Of a stretch of 64,000 nucleotides of DNA, positions 47,420-58,790 are shown piece by piece. Origin of the DNA: Sympetrum striolatum (lineage: Eukaryota > Arthropoda > Insecta > Odonata > Libellulidae); contig OX388345.1 in assembly GCA_947579665.1 (NCBI GenBank), positions 70,547,454 to 70,611,453 of the forward strand. The letters are read 5' to 3'. Every line of letters begins with the position of its first letter. Position 1 is the stretch's first letter. The notes under the pieces are model-generated. The model saw only the letters and a program-made list of their open reading frames with translations, was not told the origin of the DNA and made no database searches. A program made the position numbers and the translations under genes.

Positions 47420-50059
47420 CTATTAGTGGAATTCAATCAAGGAATATTAACATTCCATACACGCATAACCTTATATTCTTTATGAACCTGAATTAAAATA
47501 TTTGGCTTGATGCAGGAGCGTACACAAAGCTCTCGAGCACATACACGGCATATCGATTTGGTTGTACATGGTATCAAAATGTACCGTCTTAAAATAATTT
47601 TCATACGTTTTAAAGTATAAATATATTCTTTGAGCACATTTCCTACATCAGCTTAATCACAATAGCTTAGCGGTGTTGGAGATTCCCCGGAATCCTTGGT
47701 GCTTTTGTCTTCTGGATAAGTGAGTACTGTGTAAGTGTGCCGCGAAGGTCAAAAGGCTAGGAAGCCATGACGTAGAGAAATGGCGGGAAGGTATGGAAAT
47801 GGCGCCCACCGCGGTTTTTTTCCTCAAAAGAGTTGGGCGTCCACTCCGTCTGCTGCATTTAAGCGGATGTGAGGGCAAATTCATACAGTCTGGTTAGGTG
47901 GGCAGGACATGACAATGCAATTTGCTTAGGTTTGTATTCTGTTCCGAATGAAGGCATAACCGACTACCGGGTCTGATGTTTACGTATGTCGTCACAGTGC
48001 TCCGGAGGGTTTCTCTTTTTTTCTTGGTTGGACCTCTTCTCCAAGTTCGCTTGACCTTTCTATTCTGCCTGCCTTTGTTTATTCGATTTATGAATCATCG
48101 TTTTCTCCTGCACAGGACTGCAGCATTATCATCGCTATTATTCATGAACGAGTTACAATTTGTATCCTGCTTTAGTTGGAAAGAGTATAAATTATATCGA
48201 AGCCCTAAAATCACACAATCTGAAAAAGATACCATATGCGCACACATAACAAAATCATGGTCATAGTTTAATAACTTGTTCGGAAATTCAATCATAATAA
48301 GGAAATGCATAAACAAGGATTAAAGCTCATGTAGTTAGAGTAAGTGCTATTTTTGGGCTAGACGAATAAAGTTTAATTGTTAATCAGCTATACAGTAAAG
48401 TATAAATATTTAAGTATATTATCAGGGAAATTTTCAAATATATTTAGAAATCTAAATTCTGGGTCTTAAGGCACTGATAAGTAGATGATAATGACCATAT
48501 TGGTCGATGTGGAATTGCTACTTCTTTATCTGCACTGGGTGTATTCTTTCAACCATTAACCTTCTTTATTTTCTCCTTAAAGTTAATAAATCTAATTTAG
48601 CTACCAATATTTATTTTATCTCTAACTTTTTTATATTCAAGCTTGTTAAGAGAATTACCTATTGCCAAACTAGGATAGTAACTATTGTGATAAGTTAATA
48701 TTTTTGACATTCAAGTGGTTAAAAGGTTTTGATTTATATCCATAATGTTTACTTTTAATATTAATTAATACCAAGTTATTGTGATAATAATAATATAGTT
48801 CGACTTGCATTAAATTTTGTGCACCGGCAATTTTGGTACGTTCGTATCTAGGAATTAGTGGAACATAAAGTCTCCAAACATTCTTAAACACGTTGAAAAA
48901 ATATAATTTATTTCATAAAAACCCCTTTACTAAGAAGGCGAAATTATCCATAAACCCTAATCAGTGTCCCATCGTAAGCCTATCTCTATATCAGAGCCTT
49001 GGGGGCCCATCTACCTCGGTGGTCCACCATTGTTAAATGTCAACATTTTCCCATTCGGAGAAGACAAACCTCTTTTAATTACACCTCGGATTCATCTTGC
49101 ATTCTCGGAGACGTGTCTCAAATTTTACAGCCCGTCCGTAGCTGCGCCCTCCGGACGGCTCTTCTAAACCATTCGGTTGGCAGTCCTCGCACATCCACCC
49201 TTTGCAGCCGTCCTCCTCCTCCACCTTCTGCACTTGAAGCACCCGACCTCCCACGCCTCATCCCCCCCACCCCTCATACCCCATCCCTCAAAACTCTCCC
49301 TTTCCAGCACCACCTGTCCGCAGAGGAGCGCATGCGCACATGCCCGGTGCTTCTTCCAAGCAGACTTTACTTTCTTGTTTTGCTCTCTCGAGTTACAGTC
49401 GTTTCCATCTGCATTCCGTTTCTTGTGATGTTGTCGCGACAGGTTAAGCCCTCGGCGTCGAGGGGCTGAAGAAGAAACAGGATCGCGGCTAAGGGATGCT
49501 GGGCGATCTTCCAAGGCAGAGATTGACCGGTTGAAAATTTTCAAATGCCCTAAGAAAATTTGCACAAATCCTAGGTGATACCAATTCAAATATGAAGGCC
49601 GCAACCCCTTTTCTTCGTTCGGAAATCTGTAAGGACAAAAGAGCAGTTTGAATAAAAACATTTTGTAATAATTCCACGTAGTATTATTCCAAAATCTTTT
49701 TATTTCAACTGTTATAGAATTCCAATTAGTCACGCCTAGCGCCATTAGTCCAAGATCAAGAGACTAAGAAAAGTCGAGCTATTAAAAAGTACAACACGAC
49801 CTTGGTTTCTACTCGTAGAGGTGATCGCCTGAAGATGAGTCTATGAGTTGGTATAATGGTCGTATTGAATTGATTATTATAGTTTTCAAAAGTTCGTATT
49901 TTCCTTGTTCTTTCATGGAGTTCCATCTCGAAGTCGTGGCTCAAGTATTTCATTCTATCAATTTTAGATTCATGAGATTCATTCATGATACGGTAAATGA
50001 GAGTATGTCTTAAAGCATCAATTTGTTGACTTCGGATCAACTTTCGCGTTTGATTTTTA
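47420..50059. other. non-coding DNA with two GC-richer islands
   Basis: Islands at about 47680-47960 and 48960-49510. In the second, the + strand is strikingly C-rich at 49195-49320 (many CCTCC/CCCCC runs). The 193-codon minus frame 49164-49745 reads through this C-rich block and is Arg/Gly-rich there, with AT-driven sequence beyond; I do not consider it a gene. The minus frame 49756-50178 likewise has no known domain. Confidence 0.4.
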
Positions 50060-50270
50060 TTTTTCCTAATTCTAGAGTTGGCGGAGTAGATATTTTTATC
50101 GCCAAAATGATGAAAATCGCCAATGATAAAATGGCTCCAGAAATATTTGCCAATTTTTTGCATTACATTAACAAGCATAATTCTCTGATGCCATTTAAGG
50201 TTTACTTATTATATCGCAAGGGTTGAGCGGCAGAATATCTGAAACCGACTCTACTTCTTTTCCTGTATAT
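50060..50270 (+). pseudogene. LINE reverse-transcriptase relic (N-terminal palm region)
   Basis: The + frame ending at 50226 includes IAKMMKIANDKMAPEIFANF and, further on, FKVYLLYRKG. This fits the start of Jockey/CR1-type LINE reverse transcriptases (aKllk.aa..iAp.l..fN...G.fP...K.a.v.PlyKKG). Immediately after the stop, another frame reads ISETDSTSFPVY, the remains of the following '..isnYRPISfLPVy' motif after a small deletion. Frame breaks show that it is dead. It is an isolated fragment: no palm catalytic motifs are found downstream. Confidence 0.5.
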
Positions 50271-50289
50271 ATTAATTCTTAATTATAGC

Positions 50290-50386
50290 TTTGAATAAGC
50301 TATTGAAAGCTATGGAGAGGGAAGCATGCTTACTAGGCAAGATGAGGAATGAGGTAGTTCATTCTTATATTCCTCACACAGCTAAA
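50290..50386 (+). repeat. dispersed 'ACTAGGCAAGATGAGGAATGAGG' repeat copy
   Basis: GCTTACTAGGCAAGATGAGG at 50331-50350 continues as AATGAGGTAGTT. TGAGGAAT within it can pair with ATTCCTCA about 18 bases later. It matches the 193-bp units near 45 kb and the degenerate copies near 13 kb. Confidence 0.65.
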
Positions 50387-51479
50387 TATTAGGAGAGGAA
50401 CACACATATGAAGATACAGCCCTATAACCCTTAATAAAACGTTATAATCGCGTAAACGTTTTCAGCGTATTCGATAAGAAGTGACCGAATTATTTAGCAT
50501 CAATCATAACTCTGTGGCTTTCAGATCTTCGAAGCCATGAACAAGATTGGCTATGAAGCAGAGTAAAACTAAGGATGAATATTTCTCTAAACTGTTCCTA
50601 AATACTACAGACACATATTCCATTCATGAATATACAGCCGTAGAAACATTCAATTTTTAGGTGACCAACACGACCTAAATATTGAAATGTTAGGGCACCA
50701 TATTAGAAAGAAGTAACAGTAAAAAAATCAGAAAGTCTTAACTGAACAATCACAAACTTCATGAAGGTCTATTGTTTTTCAATTAAGCTCATTTTTTAAA
50801 TGGCTTAATTGGCTTAAAAACCTGGCTTATACTTGCTAGCCTAGTCTAGCCTCCTCATAATTTTCAAATTTACGAATAATCAAAATCGATGAACTCATCC
50901 GGCCTTGAACCGCCCAAAAATATTCACACTCTGCCGCGTACTTTACGCTACCTCTTCTTTTTGCGTCTAATTTTTCGAGCGGAATAACGTCCTCAGCAAG
51001 GCGGATCGTGCTCCTCCAAAGATCAGATCTCTTTGCGCACGGCCAATTAAGCCACGGTGAGTCCACGTCGCAAAATAAAAGGCGAATTTATTTCCTCTCC
51101 CTCTCGCGATCATGTTCACAAAGATAGGATTCACTCAAAGGAGGCGACTCCGAAAATATAAGACGCGTTTTTTTTTCATCCGTCCGCTAACTGAAAAAGC
51201 GGAAGGATATTTATGACGCCCGATCTCGAAATAATTACAGGGAAACGGGTTTATGGCGCTTGTGCTGGATTCTCACCGCGGATTCTTTATTAGACGTGTC
51301 TCAGTTGGAGGTTTTTGATTCCCGTGAAGAGGTTGAAATTGGATAAGTGTTCCGCGTATTCTCAGGGAAGGAATTTGGAAAGATATGTTAATTTTTTATT
51401 TCGATCCTTTCTTCTTATCTCCGAAATCTATCCAGAATATGATTCCGCGAGTTTGAAGAGGAAAAACACAATTTTCTAT
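50387..51479. other. non-coding DNA with a GC-richer island
   Basis: The island at about 50900-51340 is CpG-rich, with an open minus frame 50836-51066 and no domain. The rest is AT-rich. Confidence 0.4.
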
Positions 51480-51640
51480 GATTTTTTATATGCTCATATT
51501 CATTTGTTATTTTATTATATGTTTAATTTGTTGATTTTTCACGATTTTTTTGTTATTTTGTTCTTTATTATTATTGTTAATCATCAGCAGTAATTGGCTT
51601 CGTGCTTTATGTTGATGCTTTTTAATAAATAAATAAATAA
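51480..51640 (+). mobile_element. possible LINE 3' end with (AATA)n tail
   Basis: A T-rich, low-complexity stretch is followed by a more balanced segment (about 51580-51612) and then AATAAATAAATAAATAATAA at about 51621-51640. An AATAAA-like tandem tail after a short balanced block is typical of CR1/Jockey-like LINE ends. No coding part is present, so this may instead be a simple repeat. Confidence 0.35.
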
Positions 51641-52329
51641 TAAGAATGAGTAGAAATATCTTAGCCTATCTAAGAATGGAAATAACCACAATTTTTAAAT
51701 TGCAATTTCATTGCGTCTTCGAAAGCAATATAAATGGTATAATATGGTGATGTATCGATTTTACCTCTTCATGTGTATACACAAATCTTGCTTTTATATC
51801 TAGGTGAATATGTAAACATTTAATTAAAAATTAAAGTCATTACATTGAAGTACATGAAATTTCAAATGAGAGCAATGGGTAACATCGTTGAAATTATATT
51901 ATGTTTAAATTGTTCACGCATGTTATTTAGTGTGCCTTTGGAATCATAACTATTTTCTTTAGAGTATTTGGTTATAGTCTATCGGTGATCAATATATTGC
52001 CTTTCCTCATTCTTTTTTTCTTCTTTTGTAATAAAAAAGTGCGGTGTCCTAACTTGTTTTCTCGGAACACCGGGGAATGAGAAGAGCAACGCCGACAAAA
52101 ACGGCCATTGGAGATTTTAAACCTCTAATTCTTTTGCAATAGAGACGCTTTCGATGCTACTCAAGGTTTTATGTTTTGCCCTACTATAGATATCCAAGAC
52201 ATTAGGATCCTGAACAGAAATAATCTAAACTCGTCACCCAAAAAAATAACGAGTAGAGATAATTATTAGCTATTTTCTAATGTTTTTGTTGATTTATTTT
52301 AAGAAAATTGTTTATTGTCTCATTTTAAT
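51641..52329. other. AT-rich non-coding DNA
   Basis: No gene. T-rich tracts increase toward the ratchet point at the right. Confidence 0.4.
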
Positions 52330-52358
52330 GAAAATTCCTTTTTATTTTCAGGTAAGAA
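52330..52358 (+). promoter_or_regulatory. candidate recursive splice site (ratchet point) 2
   Basis: AAAATTCCTTTTTATTTTCAG ends at 52351 and is joined directly to the donor GTAAGA at 52352. The polypyrimidine tract, CAG and GTAAG match the insect recursive splice consensus and closely resemble the site at 5649|5650, in the same orientation. A second donor-like AAG|GTCTGT lies 52 bases downstream (52403|52404), nearly the same distance as at the first site (53). No good site of this type was found on the minus strand. Confidence 0.65.
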
Positions 52359-53485
52359 TCGATGGCTTCCATTTCTTCAGTCACATCTCTGGTGATTCAT
52401 AAGGTCTGTAAAGTTTAAATTTGTTATTTCACTACCTCAGTTGCAGATTGGTTTGTGTACTAAATCAACAGAATTTTCCTGGTGAGACCATGTTGTTTGG
52501 GTGTTTTAAATGAGAAGGTTGGATATAGAAATGGCCTAAATAGGGTAAAAATGCTACCATTACAATCATGGTTGTTATTGGATGTGTTTATAGCCATCCT
52601 GTAAGTTTCGTCAGTAAACAGATGATTATGGGAGCTACGAGAATTAAATAATTTAAAAAATAATCATTTCGGTGAGGAGTTCATGATTTCAGTGCCTCAT
52701 TAGGTTACCATGGTGATAAAAGTGGTATCAGTGGGACATACGTACAATACCTCGTCAAGGATGCCATTTCATTGTCTCTAATCCGAATGTCACATAAAAA
52801 GTCGATAGGAACCATCCGGAAGAAGGAAAGACAGACAGCAACCCTGCCCCGGAAAGCGGGCACGCAACGAGTATTTACGGTCCACCTCTTACGGCCGTCG
52901 CGCCGTCATTAAGTGCTTGGCTCGACTTACGCTGAGAGCGGTTTCGATCAATTGAAAGTAAAAATCTCGTGTCGGGTTCCAGACAGAATCACCCGTCTCG
53001 CAGGAAAGAATTATTCAATTCCCCTTAGGCCTTTGATGGAAAAAAGGAATAAATAATGCCTCCCATTTACTCCGGTAATTTATCGAATACTTGCTGCTCC
53101 TTTCATCGGTGCTCGGCCAAGCGCTCGCGATGCGTGTGCACAAGGGTCAATGTTTTCCCGGGAGGAGAGTGGGGCAGTCAGCGGCGGTTGCCAGAGAGAC
53201 GGCTTTGTTTATACAAAGGAAAGGACATTTGGCCGAATCCACAGCGTTCTCTGAACACTCGCAAAATCCACGTATTATATATTGCCCATTCAACGTAATG
53301 AAGAGACCACGTATTTCCTGTGGCTTTGTATACTCTCCAGTATATAGTGATGCATCGTAAAATGATTTTATCTTTATTATCAAACGAATTGACGACCTGC
53401 ATTATAATTTTATTGTTTGATTATTCGTTATATTAGTATCTAAAAATGAGCTACTGTGAAATTGATGCTCATGCTCCTACAGATT
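52359..53485. other. non-coding DNA with a GC-richer island
   Basis: Balanced to AT-rich until about 52780, then a CpG-rich island to about 53340. Overlapping frames on both strands (53056-53298 and 53091-53360 +, 53147-53383 and 53178-53402 -) have no domains. The layout, island shortly after ratchet point, repeats that at 5.7 kb. Confidence 0.35.
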
Positions 53486-53609
53486 GGCGAAATTGTTTTT
53501 GTTGTTGGTTAAAAGTGCTTCGACAGCTTAGGTCATTTTGCACATGGGCTCCCACCGGGAAGCGAATCAAGGATCACGTTCACCGAAGCCAGACGGGCTG
53601 CCCACATGG
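53486..53609 (-). mobile_element. tRNA-derived SINE (family 2), minus strand
   Basis: Minus-strand reading: an A-box-like TGGGCAGCCCGTCTGG (53590-53605), a B-box-like CTTGATTCGCTTCCCGG (about 53555-53571, mutated), then the family core GTCGAAGCACTTTTAACCAA (about 53505-53524). Same order and spacing as the copies at 36.8 and 39.4 kb. Its 5' end abuts the tail of a LINE fragment. Confidence 0.65.
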
Positions 53610-53840
53610 TTATAATAATAATAATAAAGGAAGACTTTATTCAGGGCGAGATTGAGACTATCAAGTCTCTTCTTACACCTAACCCTTTGTCATGTGAGAA
53701 AAGAAAGAAATAGATAGATTGCAAAAGTACAGAGAAGAAAACTACAATGTGGATAAAAACCTAAGCTAAGAACATAGGAAAAAATTTCCACTGCAGGAAA
53801 ACACCCTCAGGAAGGAGGATGTGAAAAAATATCAGGGAGC
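53610..53840 (-). mobile_element. LINE 3' end with (TTA)n tail, minus strand
   Basis: Read on the minus strand, this ends ...GCCCTGAATAAAGTCTTCCT followed by TTATTATTATTATTA at about 53612-53628. A polyadenylation-like AATAAAG placed just before a trinucleotide tail is the usual non-LTR retrotransposon 3' end. The body shows no reverse-transcriptase frame. The SINE begins immediately beyond the tail, so one inserted next to or into the other. Confidence 0.5.
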
Positions 53841-54650
53841 CCACTAACGAAATTTTTTTCCACATGCAATAACACACAAAACTTCTATTCCGTTATTTAT
53901 TTCATCTGTATAGACCATATGAAAATGATTATTGTATTGTGAATTGCCAACTGGAGAATCCCGTACGCCCCGTTGCGACTTTTGGATGGAAAAGCAAACT
54001 GGGCGTAAATTGATTTTACTAAATTTCAGAATAGAGTAACAGTAATTCCAGAGAGCACAGAATGAGTTAGTCCAGATTAAATAATAATCGATGGAATAAA
54101 AAGAAAGTGAATGGTAATATGATACTTTATAGAAAATTAGGAATGAATAGAGATTTTCTTCCAACCGATGTTTCGAGACTGTTTCAAAGAACACGATATT
54201 CTTTTTATGAATATCTGCAGCACTTCATGCAGTTTCCAATTGTATTATTGATTTTACTGCTACAAATGTTGGAGACAAACGTCTAGGGAAATCTGTTGGA
54301 ATGTCGGGAGTTTTCGGCAAAATGCATTGAGAAATGTATTCGCCCACTACTTGTCGTTCTGTTTCCACAGGAAAATACTTCCATCGAGAATAAATATTTG
54401 TAGGATGACAAAACCGAGGTCGATATTTGATTTAAAGGGAACTATCTATCAATCGATCTCTCGATTCGAATTCGATACATCGTTGTCCGAGATGCTTCCA
54501 CGTGCTTTCCTAGAGCGTGGGTTGACTGTGGAACCGAGAATGTATTGGTGGCACAATAGAATCCGTGCTTCCGAAGATTAAATTCTTAAGATCTTCCGCT
54601 GATCAAATTTTAAATTTCTCCGTCGCAGTGAGTTAAATCATCGCGGAAAT
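53841..54650. other. non-coding DNA without recognised features
   Basis: AT-rich to balanced; the minus frame 53844-54194 and plus frame 54327-54581 show no domain. Confidence 0.4.
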
Positions 54651-54770
54651 ATGAGTTTGTATCGAAGCGCAGCCTGCGAGTCGCCTTTAGACGTGTTGCT
54701 GGGGGTGCAAGCGCCGTTAGTTCATATCTTGGTTTTCTTGTATCGTAAACGGATAAGGGTTTCTTTAAAA
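54651..54770 (+). pseudogene. possible LINE reverse-transcriptase fragment (motif B region)
   Basis: The frame from 54651 reads SPLDVLLGVQAPLVHILVFL then YRKRI. This can be laid over the LINE pattern 'S.p..v..GVpQGsvLgPiLFllYiNDi' with P, G and D residues lost and a one-codon gap. The match is weaker than at 62.6 kb, and no adjacent YADD-like motif was found, so chance similarity is quite possible. Confidence 0.25.
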
Positions 54771-55825
54771 TGGCCTGTTGTATCACCTATTTCTCTAATG
54801 TATTGTAGAGTATCTAATCAGCCTGCTTATCGTACATAAATATGTTTTTAATGGGTGTAATTGGGACTAGTAAGCACTATCTTCCATTTAATATTTTAAA
54901 CGGTGGACATATAATATCTACTACTCCCTCCAAGTGCGTATCATCTCCGAATATTTCTTTAAGAGCTGCTTGCGAATATATAGATTTGGCCATTAAAAAT
55001 AACGTAATTCATACTTTGGGTTTTCACAAATTATATCTAAAACTACTCCTGAAATTACTTCTCTCAAGTGGTGCGATATCGCTATTTTAAAGCTAGAATA
55101 TTGGCAATTTTTTCAATACTTCTTATGGCTATAAACATTCTCCGATCCCATGGACTATTTTCTTTAATTTTTGGGAATAATACAGATATCCCGAAAAAGT
55201 TCCCATGAAAAACCGTTTGCTGAAAACTACAAAATAAAGATAAAGCAGCGGTGACGCTTATATTACAAATTGCACGTATTAAACGTATGTGGTAGAATTT
55301 TTGTCCATCATTTAAATTTCCTACGTATGAAGAAAATGTCATTCATTCGTCCAATGTCGATCATGAGCACATTGTCCGATCTGAATTCCTTAGGCAGTTG
55401 AACACTCAATTGGACTATGCTTCACCTCCGAATTGATTCCTCATCCTGTTAGATCGAGGGTAAAAACTGGCAATGTTGTATCATTACCTCTACTTCTCTG
55501 GTGCTGGAAGCTGTTTTATGGGTTGACAAAAGTCCCGCAATTTCTCGAATACGCATGCCCGCTCGTACTCTCCGTCGACTTTCTTTCCAGAAGAGAAAGG
55601 ATTCGCTTAAAGCTGTCCACAAACTCAATCACAGAAAGTGAATGTCAATAGCCGTAACTAGGGAGCCCATTCATCTCCTCCACGGCATGAAAGAGTCTGA
55701 TTGGTTTATGTACATACAAATCTAATCTCCCGAGTCCAAGAATGCGAGATAAAATTCCCAACTCTTGATGTAACCATGGCAATCATGTTAGTATACCGTT
55801 GGAGATAATGCGCTTGTCGGGAAGA
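54771..55825. other. non-coding DNA without recognised features
   Basis: The + frame 54842-55090 is open but not assignable to a family. A GC-richer patch lies near 55540-55700. No terminal repeats seen. Confidence 0.35.
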
Positions 55826-55827
55826 AT

Positions 55828-55997
55828 TTGAGGAGCAATTGTTGCAGAATGATTCTTACGAATCAATTGTAGTAGATAGAAACTTTAGCTATTTACTGTT
55901 AATTGTTACATTTTGAGGAGCGATTGTTGCAGAATTAATCTTACGAAACAATTGTAGTAGAAAGAAACTTTAGTTATTTACTGTTAATTGTTGATTA
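55828..55997 (+). repeat. 85-bp tandem duplication
   Basis: Two adjacent units starting TTGAGGAGCAATTGTTGCAG (55828) and TTGAGGAGCGATTGTTGCAG (55913) are about 90% identical across 85 bases, sharing CAATTGTAGTAGA and TTTACTGTTAATTGTT. It is recent compared with the other duplications here. Inside each unit, CAATTGTTGCAG...CAATTGTAG repeats CAATTGT. Confidence 0.9.
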
Positions 55998-58009
55998 TCA
56001 CCAACTATAAAACTGGCACCAACAATTTTCATCCAAACATCCATTTTTACATGCGATTAAACATTTTGTTGTAACCTTTGTATATATATATACTCGTCTT
56101 TCCCGGTTCATTTAATTTTATTTCGCTACCAATGGAGTTATCGTCGCCGTTACTTTACGAGTATTGTAGATAATGAGTGGATTTAAATGCCATAAAGGAC
56201 CATCTGCTAAAGGTCAAAAGGTTTATGAAGCTGGTATTACGTAGGAGCCTGTTAATCCTTTTTTATATCGGTCTTGCTATATTGCTTTACACCCTTCGTA
56301 TACCCTTTATACTCATAGAAGCCGCTCTTGGGTTGTAAAACTCAAAGTACTACGGCTGCTTCGATGACGTAAGTCACGAGTATTAAATTTTCACTATAAA
56401 GCAGTATTAACGGGGATTCATAGTCCGAATAATGCTGTTCTTTATTCCTTTCGAGTTAATATCTACTACGTGATTCCTTCGTTATTCTCCATGCGTTAGA
56501 GGTGCATCAAGGATACCGCTGCCTTAAAATTCTTATCGTGAGTTGAACCATGTGAAAAAGTTTTGAAGTGAATTCATCGGTATCTTTGCAATAAACTTCG
56601 GAAATTAAGGCGATGCCGAAAGTATACATTCATAGAGAAGGAAACTTACATTTCAACAAAACTTATTTGTAAAAAGAAAAATATTGGATTCTACAAATGA
56701 CCGTCTTTACTCAATCACACTATAAAGCTAGGAAATAGGGAAATTTAAAGGAAGAAACTTTAAACGATCAATTTACTTCAAAATGTATTTTAAAATCAAA
56801 AACGATTTTTCGATAAATGTTCTTCACTTAACTTCCTTATTTAAATCGTATTAATTCAATTACTCACAATCTTTCGTAGTTCCAAAATTCGAAATTTTTA
56901 CCTGTTTATAGAGGAGTCAGAAATTATTTTGTTTGCAGCATTGAACAGATTATCAGAATTTTGGCATTAAGTTACCTATAATTAGTAATGGAGTAAACAA
57001 TTAATGACTGTACGCTTCAAGATTAATATCATTTCTTTCTGATTTTCATGCAGGACTTTTAGGTACATAATTCTATCTTATATCGGAAATCTCATCATTA
57101 TATGTCTGAAATGCTTAACTACTACTCTATTCCATTCTTTCACGGTTTCTAACACTCTCCTTCGAAAAACTGTTTGCCCATTTTTCTCTACTTTCCTTCT
57201 TCGTCTGCATCTTTAGTTTTGTTATCCTCATAGACGAGATAAGAGAAAGTCTCGAATTACACAGCTTTGATTTAAAAATTGGTCGGTCTAACCAAAGTGC
57301 CCATTTAATCCGTAATTTCGTGAAGATACTAAAATACGAACCGTTCATCTTTTTTTTCGAAGCAGGCTTTCTCTTCCATCCGAGACCGCATTCGAGATAA
57401 TGAAACCAGGCTTTCCAAAAAATTAAACGTCGGAAATGTTCGGGTAATTGAGAGGAAGTGGCCATCGTTCTGTCGAACATTTTTCCGAGTTTCTCTCCAG
57501 AAACCAAACGGATTCGGCGTGCGACTGCCTTTCACGGATTTCCATGATTCCGTGCGAAATAACGTCTAGAGAGATACGTTTCCGTCCCAAAATCCCACAT
57601 TTCTACCGCCCCATATTCGTTAATAGCGATTCCGATTCTTTTTAATAGTAATAGCTGTTTATTGACATGATGCATTCACACATATATCCAGATATTGCAA
57701 TGAAAGGGAATAGATGTCTCATCAGATACAAAGTCATTAACATCATACATACGTATTTCCATTTTGTCTACATAAATATGTATAGCAATCTCACATTATT
57801 AATATTAAAATTATTCAGTATTTATTAAGTAAATGTATATACGCTTGCATGTTTTATTTATATGATATTTTTTTTATAAAAGATACATGTAAATATTAAT
57901 TCGTAAATCGGGGAATAGTAGAATGGAAAAATTTACCTGGAGAAGTTTAAAAACCTTTTCCCACTTCCTACAATGTATTCATGAATAAAATTAAAAGGGT
58001 CACTTGATT
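55998..58009. other. AT-rich DNA with one GC-richer island
   Basis: The island at about 57330-57640 opens frames on both strands (57127-57507 and 57329-57535 -, 57448-57645 +) without domain. A short TA-rich microsatellite is at about 56082-56092. No gene called. Confidence 0.4.
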
Positions 58010-58216
58010 TTGTTATAGTACTGTTACTTTTTTAAATGTTGAAATATTGTGTAAATTTTGAAATAATGTATGATTGTTGTTAATTTTTAAATATTTTTTT
58101 GAATTTTGTATCCCGACTAGGGTGAATCACAGATTATGTAATTTTTCCCTCCTCCCACGATATGACTACCACCTGGTGTGGTGCCTATTTGTAGTCATTT
58201 AACAATAAATAAATAT
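58010..58216 (+). mobile_element. 3' end of a decayed LINE with (AATA)n tail
   Basis: T-rich, low-complexity 3'-untranslated-like sequence is followed by a balanced terminal block containing CCACCTGGTGTGGTGCC (an inverted repeat able to form a hairpin, about 58170-58186), and then CAATAAATAAATA at about 58203-58215. A hairpin plus short AATA tail is the usual 3' architecture of CR1/L2-like LINEs. No coding part is present, so the copy is 5'-truncated. Confidence 0.5.
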
Positions 58217-58790
58217 AGGATTATGTATTTTTCCCAGCTAACTGTCCTACATTATAGGATTATATCTAACCAAAGCACTAACTTACATACAATAAAATGG
58301 CAGTACATTAATTAAACAATTTAAACAGGTTAACTTAACAATGCATTAATTGAACAATATCATATAATTCCATTTCAATACAGAACTTTTATCATCATCA
58401 ACCATTTTCAGTCAGCTAACACGGCTAGAATTGGAAAAAAGCTGGTCGAAAGACCAAAGATGTTTTTTTCGTGTGTGTGGCTAGAAAATTCGCATTGTCA
58501 TTTGGAAAAGATTTGATTTGTTGTATCGATTAGTCATTTTCGTTATCAGTTCGCGTCAGAAAGACACAGGGCTTTCACAGAAAAGGATTCTTCGGAAAGA
58601 CGTTCAGGTTCGTGCGATGTTAACGCTGTTGAAGGAGACTCTTGGAAAAATTTATGATGCCTATCTTAGTATGATTCTTTAGCTATCGATTCGTCGTATG
58701 TTTTCTCATTTTACGCAACAAATGGTGCGACCAATTTTTGTGTTTTGTGGTGATGTAAGAAAAATAAGTAGAAAATAGGCGTTAAATCTC
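58217..58790. other. AT-rich non-coding DNA
   Basis: No gene or repeat recognised between the LINE tail and the piggyBac-like MITE. Confidence 0.4.

Noticed and set aside
49164..49745. 193-codon minus-strand open frame, the longest in the window
   Set aside because: It crosses a C-rich block that depletes stop codons on both strands; the product is Arg/Gly-rich there and AT-driven elsewhere, with no domain, and a + frame is open over the same bases.
49756..50178. 140-codon minus-strand frame
   Set aside because: It overlaps the + strand LINE relic at 50060-50270 and has no recognisable domain.
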